This document shows positions 1-7,790 of a stretch of 41,547 nucleotides of DNA, piece after piece. Made by a program: the position numbers and the translations under genes. The DNA is taken from NCBI GenBank assembly GCA_017482485.1, contig JAFUMV010000061.1, positions 1 through 41,547 on the forward strand. The letters are read 5' to 3'. The notes under the pieces were generated by a model. That model saw only the letters and a program-made list of their open reading frames with translations. It did not search any database and was not told the DNA's origin. Position 1 is the stretch's first letter, and every line of letters starts with the position of its first letter. The stretch is from Lachnospiraceae bacterium (GTDB lineage: Bacteria > Bacillota > Clostridia > Lachnospirales > Lachnospiraceae).

Positions 1-2
1 GC

Positions 3-1766
3 AGAAACAATGAAATCAGAGAAGGCAGTTTCGAGGAGCAGTGGGTGAAGGAGGCCTTTTGGCATACCTCTACACATGTGCTGGCCCAGGCGGTAAAACG
101 GCTGTATCCCGATACGAAATGCGCCATCGGTCCGGCCATTGCGCAGGGGTTCTATTATGATTTTGAGTTTTCATTTTCCTTCGGAGAAGAACACCTGGCT
201 TTAGTGGAAGCAGAGATGAAGAAAATCGTAAAGGAAGCGCTCACGGTGCGGGCGTATGAGATGGGCAGAGAGGCGGCCATCGCGCACATGCGGGAGCAGG
301 ATGAGAATTACAAGCTGGAGATGATTGAAAAGCTGCCGGAGGAAGAAGTCATTTCCTTTTATCAGCAGGGAGAATATGCAGAATTCTGTGCAGGGCCCCA
401 CATTTCCAACAGCTGTCATATTCGGGCACTGAAGCTGTTGTCCACGGCAGGCGCTTACTGGCGGGGCGATGAAAGGAATAAAATGCTCACAAGAATTTAC
501 GGCATTTCTTTCCCGAAAGCTTCGGAGCTGGAGCAATATCTGAAAATGATGGAAGAGGCAAAGCTGCGGGATCACAGAAAACTGGGAAAAGAACTGGGCT
601 TGTTCACGATTTTTGAACAGGGACCGGGGTTTCCTGTATTTTTGCCGAAAGGATTGATTCTGAAAAATCTTCTGATCGATTACTGGAGGAAAATTCACAG
701 AAGAGAAGGCTATATGGAAATTTCTACGCCGATCATGCTGGACAGAAGCCTCTGGGAGACATCCGGGCACTGGGAGCATTATCGGGAAAACATGTATACA
801 ACGGAGATAGACGGGGTGGATTTTGCGATTAAGCCCATGAGCTGCCCGGGCGGAATGCTGGTATTTAAGTCTCAGCCAAGGTCATACAGGGAGCTGCCTA
901 TGAGGCTGGCAGAGCTGGGGCTTGTGCATCGCAATGAAAAATCGGGCACGCTGCACGGCCTGATGCGCGTCCGGGCATTGACGCAGGATGATGCCCATAT
1001 TTTCATGACACAGGATCAGATCATTGATGAGATCTGCAAGGTGGCAGGACTGATTGATGAAGTGTATGCAAAATTCGGATTTGAATATACGGTGGAATTA
1101 TCCACAAGGCCTGAAAACAGCATCGGCAGCGATGAGGAATGGGAGATGGCCACGAATGCGCTGAAAAAAGCGATGGACGCCATCCATGTGCCCTATATGA
1201 TCAATGAGGGAGACGGGGCATTTTATGGGCCGAAGCTGGATTTTCATTTAAAAGATTCCATCGGCAGAACGTGGCAGTGCGGAACGATTCAGCTGGATTT
1301 CCAGCTGCCCCGGCGCTTTGGTGCCGAGTATGTCGGAGCCGATGGAAAAATGCACCGTCCGATCATGATCCACAGGGTGGTATTTGGCTCCATCGAGAGA
1401 TTCATCGGCATTTTGATCGAGCATTACGCCGGTAAATTCCCTCTGTGGCTGGCCCCGGTACAGGTGAAGGTTTTGCCGATTGGGGAACGCTTCCTTGACT
1501 ATGGGAAAGAGATTGCGGGGGAACTGGAAAAAGCCGGTCTGCGCTGTGAAGTTGACTGCAGGGCAGAAAAAATCGGATATAAAATTCGGGAGGCTCAGCT
1601 TGATAAAGTTCCTTACATGGTCATTCTTGGCCAGAAAGAGGCGGACTATGGCGGGATATCTGTGAGAAGCCGTGACCGAGGCGATATGGGAAGCATGTCT
1701 GTTTCACAGTTTCTTGAGAGAGCCGATAAATTTTGTGAAGAATGCTCCAAACGGAGAATCCGTTAG
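3..1766 (+). CDS. thrS: Threonine--tRNA ligase, 5' end cut by the window
   Basis: Charges tRNA-Thr with threonine in the cytoplasm. The reading frame is open from base 3; a GTG at 45 would give 573 residues, but codons before it also read as protein, so the gene probably begins outside the window. Numbering from that GTG: the editing domain shows HTSTH (7-11) and CAGPH (about 115-119). The class II catalytic core has the zinc ligands Cys in KPMSCPGG (about 266), His in DDAHIF (about 318) and His in MIHR (about 443), with motif 2 in HRNEKSGTLHGLMRVR. The C-terminal anticodon-binding domain is complete (LAPVQVKVLPI to the end). The family is usually about 640 residues with an N-terminal TGS domain; that domain is not visible, being either upstream of the window or absent. 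Identity is very secure. Confidence 0.95.
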   Translation, partial: RNNEIREGSFEEQWVKEAFWHTSTHVLAQAVKRLYPDTKCAIGPAIAQGFYYDFEFSFSFGEEHLALVEAEMKKIVKEALTVRAYEMGREAAIAHMREQDENYKLEMIEKLPEEEVISFYQQGEYAEFCAGPHISNSCHIRALKLLSTAGAYWRGDERNKMLTRIYGISFPKASELEQYLKMMEEAKLRDHRKLGKELGLFTIFEQGPGFPVFLPKGLILKNLLIDYWRKIHRREGYMEISTPIMLDRSLWETSGHWEHYRENMYTTEIDGVDFAIKPMSCPGGMLVFKSQPRSYRELPMRLAELGLVHRNEKSGTLHGLMRVRALTQDDAHIFMTQDQIIDEICKVAGLIDEVYAKFGFEYTVELSTRPENSIGSDEEWEMATNALKKAMDAIHVPYMINEGDGAFYGPKLDFHLKDSIGRTWQCGTIQLDFQLPRRFGAEYVGADGKMHRPIMIHRVVFGSIERFIGILIEHYAGKFPLWLAPVQVKVLPIGERFLDYGKEIAGELEKAGLRCEVDCRAEKIGYKIREAQLDKVPYMVILGQKEADYGGISVRSRDRGDMGSMSVSQFLERADKFCEECSKRRIR

Positions 1767-1849
1767 GACAGAGGAGAATCTGTATGTGATTCCAATTAAT
1801 AAATAAGGGATGAATTGTGGACTTTTTTTCCGTAAAAGAATAAATCCTG

Positions 1850-1858
1850 TGGTATACT
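1850..1858 (+). promoter_or_regulatory. Extended -10 promoter for the M20 amidohydrolase
   Basis: TGG followed by TATACT forms an extended -10 (TGN-TATAAT type). The -35 region 17 bases upstream is poor, which is usual for extended -10 promoters. It lies about 43 bases before the chosen start at 1901, so the gene probably has its own transcript apart from thrS. Confidence 0.5.
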
Positions 1859-1900
1859 ATTTTTGTAGAGATTTTGGATCATATCATGAGAGGTTTTATT

Positions 1901-3073
1901 ATGGAAAATGAATGGATGAAAGAAGCAGCAGCGCTGCAGAGTCAGCTGGTGGAATGGAGAAGGGCTCTGCATCAGATTCCGGAAGTCGGGGTCAGGCTTT
2001 TGCAGACCGTAGCTTTTATTCGGGAAAGACTGGATGAAATGGGAATTGGATACAAAGTATATGAAGAAATTTCCTGCATTGAAGCGACCATTGGTTCCGG
2101 TGAAAAATGTTTTCTGCTTCGCAGCGACATGGATGCACTCCCTGTGACGGAAGAGGCGGATGTTTCGTTCAAATCGACAAATGGCTGTATGCACGGATGC
2201 GGGCATGATATGCATGCTACAGTTCTGCTGGGGGCTGCGAAGCTTTTAAAGGCCCATGAAAAGGAACTGAAGGGAACGGTAAAATTGCTGTTTCAGTCCG
2301 GAGAGGAAATATTTCAGGGCGCGAAAGCCTCTGTGGAGGCAGGCATTCTGGAAACCCCTCATGTGGATGCTTCCTTTGCCATGCATGTGATCGCCATGAT
2401 GCCGGTCGGCGTAATCATGACCGGAAAAGAGCCGATGGCATCCGTGGACGGATTTAAGATTACACTCACAGGTCATGGCGGCCACGGCTCCATGCCGGAA
2501 GCCTGCGTGGATCCGATCAACGCAGCGGTGCAGGTATATCTTGCACTCCAGTCGTTGATTGCCAGAGAGGTGGGCGGAACGGAAGAAGCCGTTTTGACGA
2601 TTGGGCAGTTAGCGGCCGGTGAAGTGGCTAATGTGATTCCGGAGCGCGCGGTTTTGCAGGGGACGCTTCGCACGTTCAAAAAGGAAGTGCGCGAGCGGAT
2701 TGTGAGAAGAATCCGGGAGGTTTCCGAGGGCGTGGCGATGACTTATCGCTGTCAAATGAATTATGAGGCGCTGAGCGCCTGTCCCAGCGTTGTCACGGAT
2801 GACGGCGTGACAGCATTGGCTGCGGAAAGTATCAAAGCCTTAATTCCTCAGGCACACATCATACAAAGCGCTCACGGAATGGGATCAGAGGACTTTGCGG
2901 AAATTACAGACCGGGTGCCGGCTTCTTACTATATGCTGGGAGCCGGTCCGGAAGATCCGGCAAAGCGGCTGGGACAGCATAATCCCAAAATTGAGTTTAA
3001 CGAAGATGTCTTGAGTACAGGCGCGGCAATTTATGCGAAGGTTGCTGCAGACTGGCTGGAGAAGAATGTCTGA
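1901..3073 (+). CDS. M20 family metallopeptidase / N-acyl-amino acid amidohydrolase
   Basis: Cytoplasmic zinc hydrolase that removes an acyl group from N-acylated amino acids or similar small amides (M20D family). 390 residues from the ATG at 1901, chosen because GAGAGG lies 7 bases upstream; in-frame starts at 1874 (TTG) and 1886 lack this spacing. Metal-site motifs are GCGHDMH (about 100-106), the GEE acid pair (about 134-135), a His in AMHVIA (about 161) and a final His near residue 359 (GQHNP). The inserted dimerisation domain begins near GHGGHGSMPEACVDP. Length and motif order fit the amidohydrolase/hippurate hydrolase family. Which acyl-amino acid is used cannot be told. It stands alone between thrS and a convergent regulator gene. 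Confidence 0.88.
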   Translation: MENEWMKEAAALQSQLVEWRRALHQIPEVGVRLLQTVAFIRERLDEMGIGYKVYEEISCIEATIGSGEKCFLLRSDMDALPVTEEADVSFKSTNGCMHGCGHDMHATVLLGAAKLLKAHEKELKGTVKLLFQSGEEIFQGAKASVEAGILETPHVDASFAMHVIAMMPVGVIMTGKEPMASVDGFKITLTGHGGHGSMPEACVDPINAAVQVYLALQSLIAREVGGTEEAVLTIGQLAAGEVANVIPERAVLQGTLRTFKKEVRERIVRRIREVSEGVAMTYRCQMNYEALSACPSVVTDDGVTALAAESIKALIPQAHIIQSAHGMGSEDFAEITDRVPASYYMLGAGPEDPAKRLGQHNPKIEFNEDVLSTGAAIYAKVAADWLEKNV

Positions 3074-3210
3074 ATGTCAAAACAGGCAGCTGCGGTGCGC
3101 GGCAGAATTTTCATACCTATTCAACAAAAAGAGGGCAATCCGGGAACCTGCCGGACTGCCGTGGAATCGGACGGGCATTTTTGAGGGGAAGGTGTGGCCC
3201 CTTTACGAAG

Positions 3211-3582
3211 TTATGACTTCCAGATTTTCAGGATGTCGATGAGTTTTTGCTTTTCCTGTACAGAAAAAGAATGCAGGATTTCTGTAAGCTCCTGATCAAT
3301 GGAAGGCTCTGAGAGTGTGTGTGCTTTGGTTTCGTTCAGCGCAGGTCGTGCTTCTGCCTCTTTGGCAGAAGCAGAATCCAGAAAATATTCTACAGGTACG
3401 CTGCAAAGTCTGGAATAGTACAACAGAACGCGCAGGTTGAGCTTGGTTCTGTTGTTTTCGATGTTGCTGATATAGGCCGGTGTGCAGTTTAAGTCGTTGG
3501 CAAACTGCTCCTGAGTATAGTTGGCTTTTATGCGGGCCTGCTTCATGCGCAGACCGATTTCCCTGTAATCAATGTCATGCAT
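3211..3582 (-). CDS. XRE-family helix-turn-helix transcriptional regulator
   Basis: DNA-binding regulator, 123 residues from the ATG at 3582. A Cro/CI-type HTH occupies about residues 6-60 (GLRMKQARIKANYTQEQFA, then YISNIENNRT). The C-terminal half is variable and rich in Glu/Lys, perhaps a dimerisation helix (SVQEKQKLIDILKIWKS). The start at 3582 has AAAGGAG 8 bases upstream. An in-frame GTG at 3618 also has a strong site (AAAAAGGAG, 7 bases away) and would add 12 residues, so two starts are possible. It is convergent with the amidohydrolase gene and sits next to the toxin/antisense locus. Its target is unknown; it could act on neighbouring promoters, but no operator was recognised. Confidence 0.85.
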   Translation of the reverse strand: MHDIDYREIGLRMKQARIKANYTQEQFANDLNCTPAYISNIENNRTKLNLRVLLYYSRLCSVPVEYFLDSASAKEAEARPALNETKAHTLSEPSIDQELTEILHSFSVQEKQKLIDILKIWKS

Positions 3583-3658
3583 GGGATGTGCTCCTTTAAT
3601 ACTGTTCACTCCATTCACAGTAATGCTCCTTTTTCAGCGGCATTTTGTTTGAATCAAA

Positions 3659-3687
3659 TTGACAACGGATATACCCTGAACTATAAT
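3659..3687 (+). promoter_or_regulatory. Consensus promoter for a short RNA facing the toxin gene
   Basis: TTGACA (3659-3664), a 17-base spacer and TATAAT (3682-3687): a perfect sigma-A promoter. There is no protein-coding gene directly downstream; transcription would start near 3694 and run into the hairpin terminator at 3764-3807. This is the expected layout for a strongly expressed antitoxin RNA. Confidence 0.75.
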
Positions 3688-3719
3688 ATACTTAACGAGA
3701 GAGCCGAACAGCTGGACGC
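3684..3719 (+). repeat. Left arm of inverted repeat around the toxin locus
   Basis: TAATATACTTA followed by GAGCCGAAC and GGACGC. The reverse complement of 3918-3950 carries the same blocks in the same order with a few mismatches and small gaps. The pair brackets the short RNA and toxin gene, so both predicted transcripts begin with nearly the same leader sequence. Confidence 0.7.
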
Positions 3720-3808
3720 GTGCCAGCCACCCTGGTTATCGAGTTACAGAATTATTGCTTAATAAAAAATAGCGTCTGTCTCGCCAAAGTACAGGACGCT
3801 ATTTTTTA
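3694..3808 (+). ncRNA. Predicted antitoxin-like small RNA convergent with the toxin gene
   Basis: A predicted transcript of about 115 nt from the consensus promoter at 3659-3687 to the terminator at 3764-3807. It has no credible ORF. Its 3' end lies opposite the last codons and the terminator of the 26-residue toxin gene on the minus strand, so the two RNAs would be complementary over about 45 nt. Convergent small RNAs sharing a bidirectional terminator occur in Fst/par-type and TxpA/RatA-like type I toxin-antitoxin systems. The RNA itself is inferred from promoter and terminator, not from any family match. Confidence 0.55.
3764..3807. terminator. Bidirectional hairpin terminator shared by antitoxin RNA and toxin mRNA
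   Basis: AAAAAATAGCGTC at 3764-3776 is the exact reverse complement of GACGCTATTTTTT at 3795-3807, a 13-bp perfect stem with an 18-base loop. A and T runs on the outer edges let it end transcription in both directions. It contains the toxin stop codon (3799-3801). Confidence 0.85.
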
Positions 3809-3879
3809 TGCTGTTTCGCGAGTGTGATGACAGCACATAACATGATAACAAAGGTGAATAAGTCACTGTATGTAACCAT
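3799..3879 (-). CDS. Putative holin-like toxin, 26 residues (type I TA toxin candidate)
   Basis: A 26-residue peptide starting MVTYSDLF, followed by a hydrophobic stretch (FVIMLCAVITLA) and a basic tail KQHKK. This pattern (short polar start, one membrane helix, Lys-rich end) matches the Firmicutes putative holin-like toxin group (Hol-Tox), whose members act at the cytoplasmic membrane. AAAGGAGG lies 9 bases before the ATG, an unusually strong site. The stop codon lies in the terminator hairpin, and a consensus-promoted RNA converges on it. A much longer in-frame ORF upstream is not supported because the strong ribosome site decides this start. Toxicity is inferred from family and arrangement only. 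Confidence 0.75.
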   Translation of the reverse strand: MVTYSDLFTFVIMLCAVITLAKQHKK

Positions 3880-3917
3880 GAGTATCAGCCTCCTTTCAGA
3901 TGCAAGCAGGCGGCTGA

Positions 3918-3950
3918 GCGTCCGGTTCGGCTCCCCGGGTAAGTATATAA
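3918..3950 (-). repeat. Right arm of inverted repeat around the toxin locus
   Basis: On the minus strand it reads TATATACTTA, then GAGCCGAAC and GGACGC, matching the arm at 3684-3719. It forms the predicted 5' leader of the toxin mRNA. The -10 at the matching position here is TTTTAT with no good -35, much weaker than the TATAAT on the antitoxin side. Confidence 0.65.
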
Positions 3951-4020
3951 AAGTATATCTATTAGTATAGTACCGGCGGCAGAAATTGTAAATAGTATTC
4001 TGCGGTAATTGCCTGAATAA

Positions 4021-4617
4021 GCGAATGGCGGACTGCAATATTTCATGCAGGAATGCAATCAGATCATGCTGCTGTTCACTTTTACGATGCTTTTTGGCGG
4101 CGGAATGATTCCGAACTATATTCTTGTGCGGAACCTTCACATGACGAATACGATCTGGTCCATGTTGATTCCGGGGGCCATGAGCGTTTATAATATGATT
4201 GTGGCGCGCACTTTTATACAGAGCAATATTCCGGAGGAACTGCTGGATGCTGCCAAAATTGATGGCTGCGATGACATACACATTTTTTACCGGATTGTGC
4301 TTCCGCTGTCAAAAGCGATTCTTGCGGTTCTTGGACTGTGGTATGCAGTCGGACACTGGAATGCTTATTTCAATGCCTTCTTGTACTTACAGGATCAAAA
4401 CCTGTATCCGCTGCAGATCTTTTTGCGGGATATTCTTGTACAGGAAAACTTCGACAGTTCCATGATGGGAGATGAGCTGGCCGCTGAAGCGGCTAATCTG
4501 AAACTGCTTTTGAAATATTCGATCATTGTTATTTCAACAGCACCGTTATTTACATTTTACCCGTTTGTGCAGAAATATTTTGTAAAGGGCGTGATGATCG
4601 GATCAGTCAAAGGGTGA
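4021..4617 (+). pseudogene. 5'-truncated carbohydrate ABC transporter permease (LplC/MsmG type)
   Basis: The in-frame segment encodes the C-terminal two thirds of a binding-protein-dependent sugar ABC permease. It has the region from FTFTMLFGGGMIPNYILVR, the cytoplasmic EAA loop (IPEELLDAAKIDGCDDIHIF, about residues 73-92 from the ATG at 4045) and the last membrane helices, ending in the typical KGVMIGSVKG. Intact relatives are about 290-300 residues with six helices; roughly the first 100 residues are missing. An in-frame stop at 4018 and the toxin locus lie directly upstream, and no partner permease, binding protein or ATPase is present. The ATG at 4045 has no clear ribosome site. It is most likely a remnant left by an insertion or deletion. 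Confidence 0.8.
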
Positions 4618-4707
4618 GCGCGTCCGGTTACCGTTTACCGTTATCCGCAGGTCACTGCGAACAGAGCGAACAGTAAGTGCGCACAGTTTGGAAAGGAGAA
4701 GAAGAGG

Positions 4708-5505
4708 ATGAAAATAGAGCATGATTTTCATATACATACGAATCTTTCGTTATGTGCAAAGCCCACAGCAACGCCGGAATACTATTTGAAAACGGCGCAG
4801 AGACTCGGTTTAAAAAAGATCGGTTTTTCGGATCATTTCTGGGACAGCGCTTTTGAGGCGCCCAATGAATTTTACAGAAAACAGGATTATGCACATGTGA
4901 GCATGTTAAAGACAGAACTGGAACGGGTACAAAAAGACGGAGTCCGCGTGTTTTGGGGCTGTGAGGCGGAATATGATCCGGTTCATCATGGCGTTGGAAT
5001 TACGGAAGAAACGGCGGAGAAGTTTGATTTTATTCTGGTTCCCAACTCACATACGCACATGATGATGCCGAAGGAATGCTATGAGCCGTATCAGAAGCAT
5101 GTGGATTTTATGATACAGGCCTATGAGGAAATCATAAACAGCAATGTGAGCCGTTATATTACGGCAATTGCCCATCCCTTTGATGCGGTGTGCTGTCCCC
5201 ATGACAAAAGTGTTTTGTATGAAATGATTTCTGACGACTGTTTTAAACGTCTTTTTGATCGGACTGCCGAAAAAGAAATTGCTGTGGAGATCAATCTCGC
5301 ATGTGTTTCTAAAAACACGAAGGAACAAATCGAGAGCTGGAAAGCGCTGCGGATGTTTCGGCTGGCGAAAGAATGCGGCTGTAAATTCATTTTCGGAAGT
5401 GATGCGCACAGCGATCAGGATCACGCATCTTTTGCCAATGCTGAGTTGATAGCAGGAATTCTTGAACTGAAAGAAAATGATATTGCCAGGATCGCGTGTA
5501 CTTGA
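4708..5505 (+). CDS. PHP-domain phosphoesterase (histidinol-phosphatase HisJ-like)
   Basis: Predicted cytoplasmic metal-dependent phosphoesterase of the PHP superfamily, 265 residues. The motifs run in the expected order: HIHT (8-11), GFSDH (39-43), a Glu in CEAEYD, HTH (about 115-117), AHPFD (about 155) and GSDAHS (about 230-235), which supply the metal ligands. GGAAAGGAG precedes the ATG. Relatives are named histidinol-phosphatase, but no other his gene is nearby. PHP genes of this type can also sit beside sugar ABC transporters, as with the permease remnant just upstream, so the substrate may be a sugar or nucleotide phosphate. Fold and enzyme class are secure; the substrate is not. Confidence 0.82.
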   Translation: MKIEHDFHIHTNLSLCAKPTATPEYYLKTAQRLGLKKIGFSDHFWDSAFEAPNEFYRKQDYAHVSMLKTELERVQKDGVRVFWGCEAEYDPVHHGVGITEETAEKFDFILVPNSHTHMMMPKECYEPYQKHVDFMIQAYEEIINSNVSRYITAIAHPFDAVCCPHDKSVLYEMISDDCFKRLFDRTAEKEIAVEINLACVSKNTKEQIESWKALRMFRLAKECGCKFIFGSDAHSDQDHASFANAELIAGILELKENDIARIACT

Positions 5506-5513
5506 TAAAATAC

Positions 5514-5542
5514 TTGAATTTTTTTAACGATGGTTCTATATT
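5514..5542 (+). promoter_or_regulatory. Promoter for the cstA leader
   Basis: TTGAAT (5514-5519), 17-base spacer, TATATT (5537-5542). The start would fall near 5549, at a perfect 18-base hairpin (AAGCATA, loop ATAG, TATGCTT). The transcript then meets the terminator at 5634-5668 before cstA. Confidence 0.5.
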
Positions 5543-5633
5543 AAGACCAAGCATAATAGTATGCTTATAACTGAAATATGTCATGGGAGAGAACTTGTTG
5601 ATTGATTGCGTGAAGTATTAACTTTCCGATGTA

Positions 5634-5668
5634 AAAACACCGCTAAGCGAAACCTTACGGTGTTTTTT
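5634..5668. terminator. Intrinsic terminator inside the cstA leader
   Basis: AAAACACCG then TAAG pairs with CTTA then CGGTGTTTT, followed by a T run; the outer A run makes it bidirectional. It could end the PHP gene transcript, or attenuate transcription from the promoter at 5514-5542 before cstA. Between it and cstA lies about 180 bases, GC-rich at 5675-5760 (with the 10-bp palindrome GTGCCGGCAC); no good second promoter was seen there. Confidence 0.75.
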
Positions 5669-5848
5669 ATTTACGCAAGTGACGAACCGAACGGGCGTGC
5701 CGGCACACGTACTCGGCGACCACCGCGATAACGGGCGAAGCTCACAAAGCGTGTTTCGTCTCGTTTCCCCGGAAATCCATAGGGATTTTTCACAAAGAGA
5801 AATTCCGGTTTCAGCTGTTTCTCTCAAGAGACAGAAGGAGTGAATATT

Positions 5849-7561
5849 ATGAATGGTCTGGTAATTGTACTAATCGGAATTCTGGCATTGAGTGCAGGCT
5901 ATCTGTTTTATGGGCGCTGGCTCGCAAACAAATGGGGTCTTGATCCAAAGGCCAAGACCCCGGCGGTGAAGTATGAAGATGGAGAAGATTTTGTGCCGTC
6001 CTCCAAGTTTACGGTATTTTCCCATCAGTTTTCTTCCATCGCCGGCGCAGGCCCTGTCACCGGCCCGATTCTGGCATCTGTATTCGGATGGGTGCCGGTT
6101 TTGTTATGGCTGATCATCGGCGGGCTGTTTTTCGGAGCGGTCCAGGACTTTGGCGCATTGTACGCATCCGTGAAAAATGAAGGCAAGTCCATGGGAATGA
6201 TTATTGAAAAGTATATCGGAAAAATGGGGCGAAAGCTGTTCATGCTGTTCTGCTGGCTTTTCACATTATTGGTCATTGCAGCGTTTACGGACATGGTGGC
6301 GGGAACCTTTAATGCCTTCCCGGCAGACGCATCCGGCAATGTGGTTGTGGATCCCGTGTTTGCAAACGGGGCCGCGGCTTCTGTTTCCATGCTTTTCATT
6401 CTGGTGGCGGTGATTCTGGGAGTCATCCTGAAAAAAGTTCCGAAAATCAACGAAGTCGTAAAGGGCGTGATCGCAGTTGCCCTTATCGTGATCATGTTTG
6501 CGGTGGGAATGAAGTTCCCCATTTATGCGGATAAAAATGTGTGGGTTTACATCATCATGGCATATCTGTTCCTTGCGTCCGTACTTCCGATGTGGCTGTT
6601 GATGCAGCCCAGAGACTATATGACAACCTACATGCTTCTCGGCATGATCATCGGAGCGGTAGTCGGCGTGCTGGTAGCTCATCCTGTGATGAAGTTAAAT
6701 GCGTTTAACGGCTTTGCCTTGACAGCGGCGGACGGAAGCAAGTCCTATCTGTTCCCTACTTTGTTCGTAACAATTGCCTGCGGCGCTGTTTCCGGTTTCC
6801 ACAGTCTGGTATCTTCGGGAACTTCCTCAAAGACTATCCGCAGTGAAAAGGATATGCCGATGGTAGGCTATGGCGCAATGGTTGTGGAATCCTTGCTGGG
6901 CATCGTTGCACTTGTTGTAGTCGGCGCTGTCGCGGTGAACGGAACAAAGCCGGAAGGAACTCCGTTCTCCATCTTTTCTTCCGGTGTTGCAGGATTTCTG
7001 GAAATGATGGGAGTGCCGGTGGATGTGGCCACTGTATTTATGACGATGTGTGTCTCTGCGCTCGCGCTGACCTCTCTGGATTCTGTCGCAAGAATCGGAA
7101 GAATGTCCTTCCAGGAACTGTTTTATGAAGATACAACAGACCCGGCAAAAATGAGCGGTATAAGAAAAGTCCTGACGAATAAGTATTTTGCAACCGTCAT
7201 CACCCTGTTCTTCGGATGGCTGTTATGCCAGGGCGGATATAACAATGTATGGCCGCTGTTCGGTTCTGCAAATCAGCTGCTTGCAGCGCTGGTATTGATT
7301 GCGCTCGCAGTCTTTTTAAAAACGACCGGGCGCACCGGATGGACTTTGTATATTCCGATGTTTGTCATGCTCGCGGTTACATTTACAGCGCTGGTTCAGA
7401 AGATCATAGCGCTGATCGGCAACGTGGCAGGAGGAACTGCAACCTTTCTGGTGGACGGTCTGCAGCTGATCATTGCAGTTTTACTGATGGTGCTCGGTGT
7501 TTTGGTGGCTGCAAGCTGCTTTAAAAAGCTGTTTCATAAAACAGAAAACGTGAGAGCGTGA
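5849..7561 (+). CDS. cstA: CstA-family carbon starvation / peptide-pyruvate transporter
   Basis: Integral membrane transporter of the CstA/BtsT family, 570 residues with many hydrophobic helices. CstA-family proteins take up peptides or pyruvate when carbon is short. Diagnostic segments near the N-terminus are HQFSSIAGAGPVTGPILAS and then FFGAVQDFGALYASV. The middle carries the conserved GAVSGFHSLVSSGTSSKTI, and the C-terminal third is the 5TM extension (LTSLDSVARIGRMSFQEL, then PLFGSANQLLAAL). The start at 5849 is chosen because AGAAGGAG ends at 5840; the in-frame GTG at 5840 overlaps that site. It stands alone, between the leader terminator upstream and a terminator at 7628. Whether this copy carries peptides or pyruvate cannot be read from sequence. 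Confidence 0.92.
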   Translation: MNGLVIVLIGILALSAGYLFYGRWLANKWGLDPKAKTPAVKYEDGEDFVPSSKFTVFSHQFSSIAGAGPVTGPILASVFGWVPVLLWLIIGGLFFGAVQDFGALYASVKNEGKSMGMIIEKYIGKMGRKLFMLFCWLFTLLVIAAFTDMVAGTFNAFPADASGNVVVDPVFANGAAASVSMLFILVAVILGVILKKVPKINEVVKGVIAVALIVIMFAVGMKFPIYADKNVWVYIIMAYLFLASVLPMWLLMQPRDYMTTYMLLGMIIGAVVGVLVAHPVMKLNAFNGFALTAADGSKSYLFPTLFVTIACGAVSGFHSLVSSGTSSKTIRSEKDMPMVGYGAMVVESLLGIVALVVVGAVAVNGTKPEGTPFSIFSSGVAGFLEMMGVPVDVATVFMTMCVSALALTSLDSVARIGRMSFQELFYEDTTDPAKMSGIRKVLTNKYFATVITLFFGWLLCQGGYNNVWPLFGSANQLLAALVLIALAVFLKTTGRTGWTLYIPMFVMLAVTFTALVQKIIALIGNVAGGTATFLVDGLQLIIAVLLMVLGVLVAASCFKKLFHKTENVRA

Positions 7562-7627
7562 TGCAATGTCATTCCGTTAATATCAGGAACTTAAGCCGTT
7601 GCCATGCTGAAAAATAGTTGGAATCAG

Positions 7628-7661
7628 GCCTCCGGATCTGCAAAAGATTTGGAGGCTTTTC
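7628..7661 (+). terminator. Intrinsic terminator after cstA
   Basis: GCCTCC (7628-7633) pairs with GGAGGC (7651-7656), with GATC/GATT partly pairing inside, followed by TTTT and a further T-rich stretch. Confidence 0.8.
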
Positions 7662-7681
7662 TCATTTTTATAGGAAAGTAA

Positions 7682-7710
7682 TTCTCGAAACGGACAATCT
7701 GTGGTAGAAT
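7682..7710 (+). promoter_or_regulatory. Extended -10 promoter for the 5'-nucleotidase gene
   Basis: TGG-TAGAAT (7702-7710) with a weak -35 TTCTCG 17 bases upstream. It lies just after the cstA terminator and about 80 bases before the gene. Confidence 0.45.
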
Positions 7711-7790
7711 TTCGGAGAGGGTATTTGCGGCTGCTGCTGATTGACAGCGTTGATGCACAGCGGCCAATTATGTGAATGAAGGAGAAGAAG

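Noticed and set aside
3033-3242. 69-residue frame between the amidohydrolase and XRE genes
   Set aside because: It starts inside the amidohydrolase code without a ribosome site, and no family features are visible.
3799-4281. 160-residue minus-strand frame covering the toxin and permease remnant
   Set aside because: The strong ribosome site at 3880-3895 sets a start at 3879, and the upstream part is antisense to the permease code.
5618-5827. 69-residue minus-strand frame before cstA
   Set aside because: It crosses the terminator, has no ribosome site and shows no recognisable motif.
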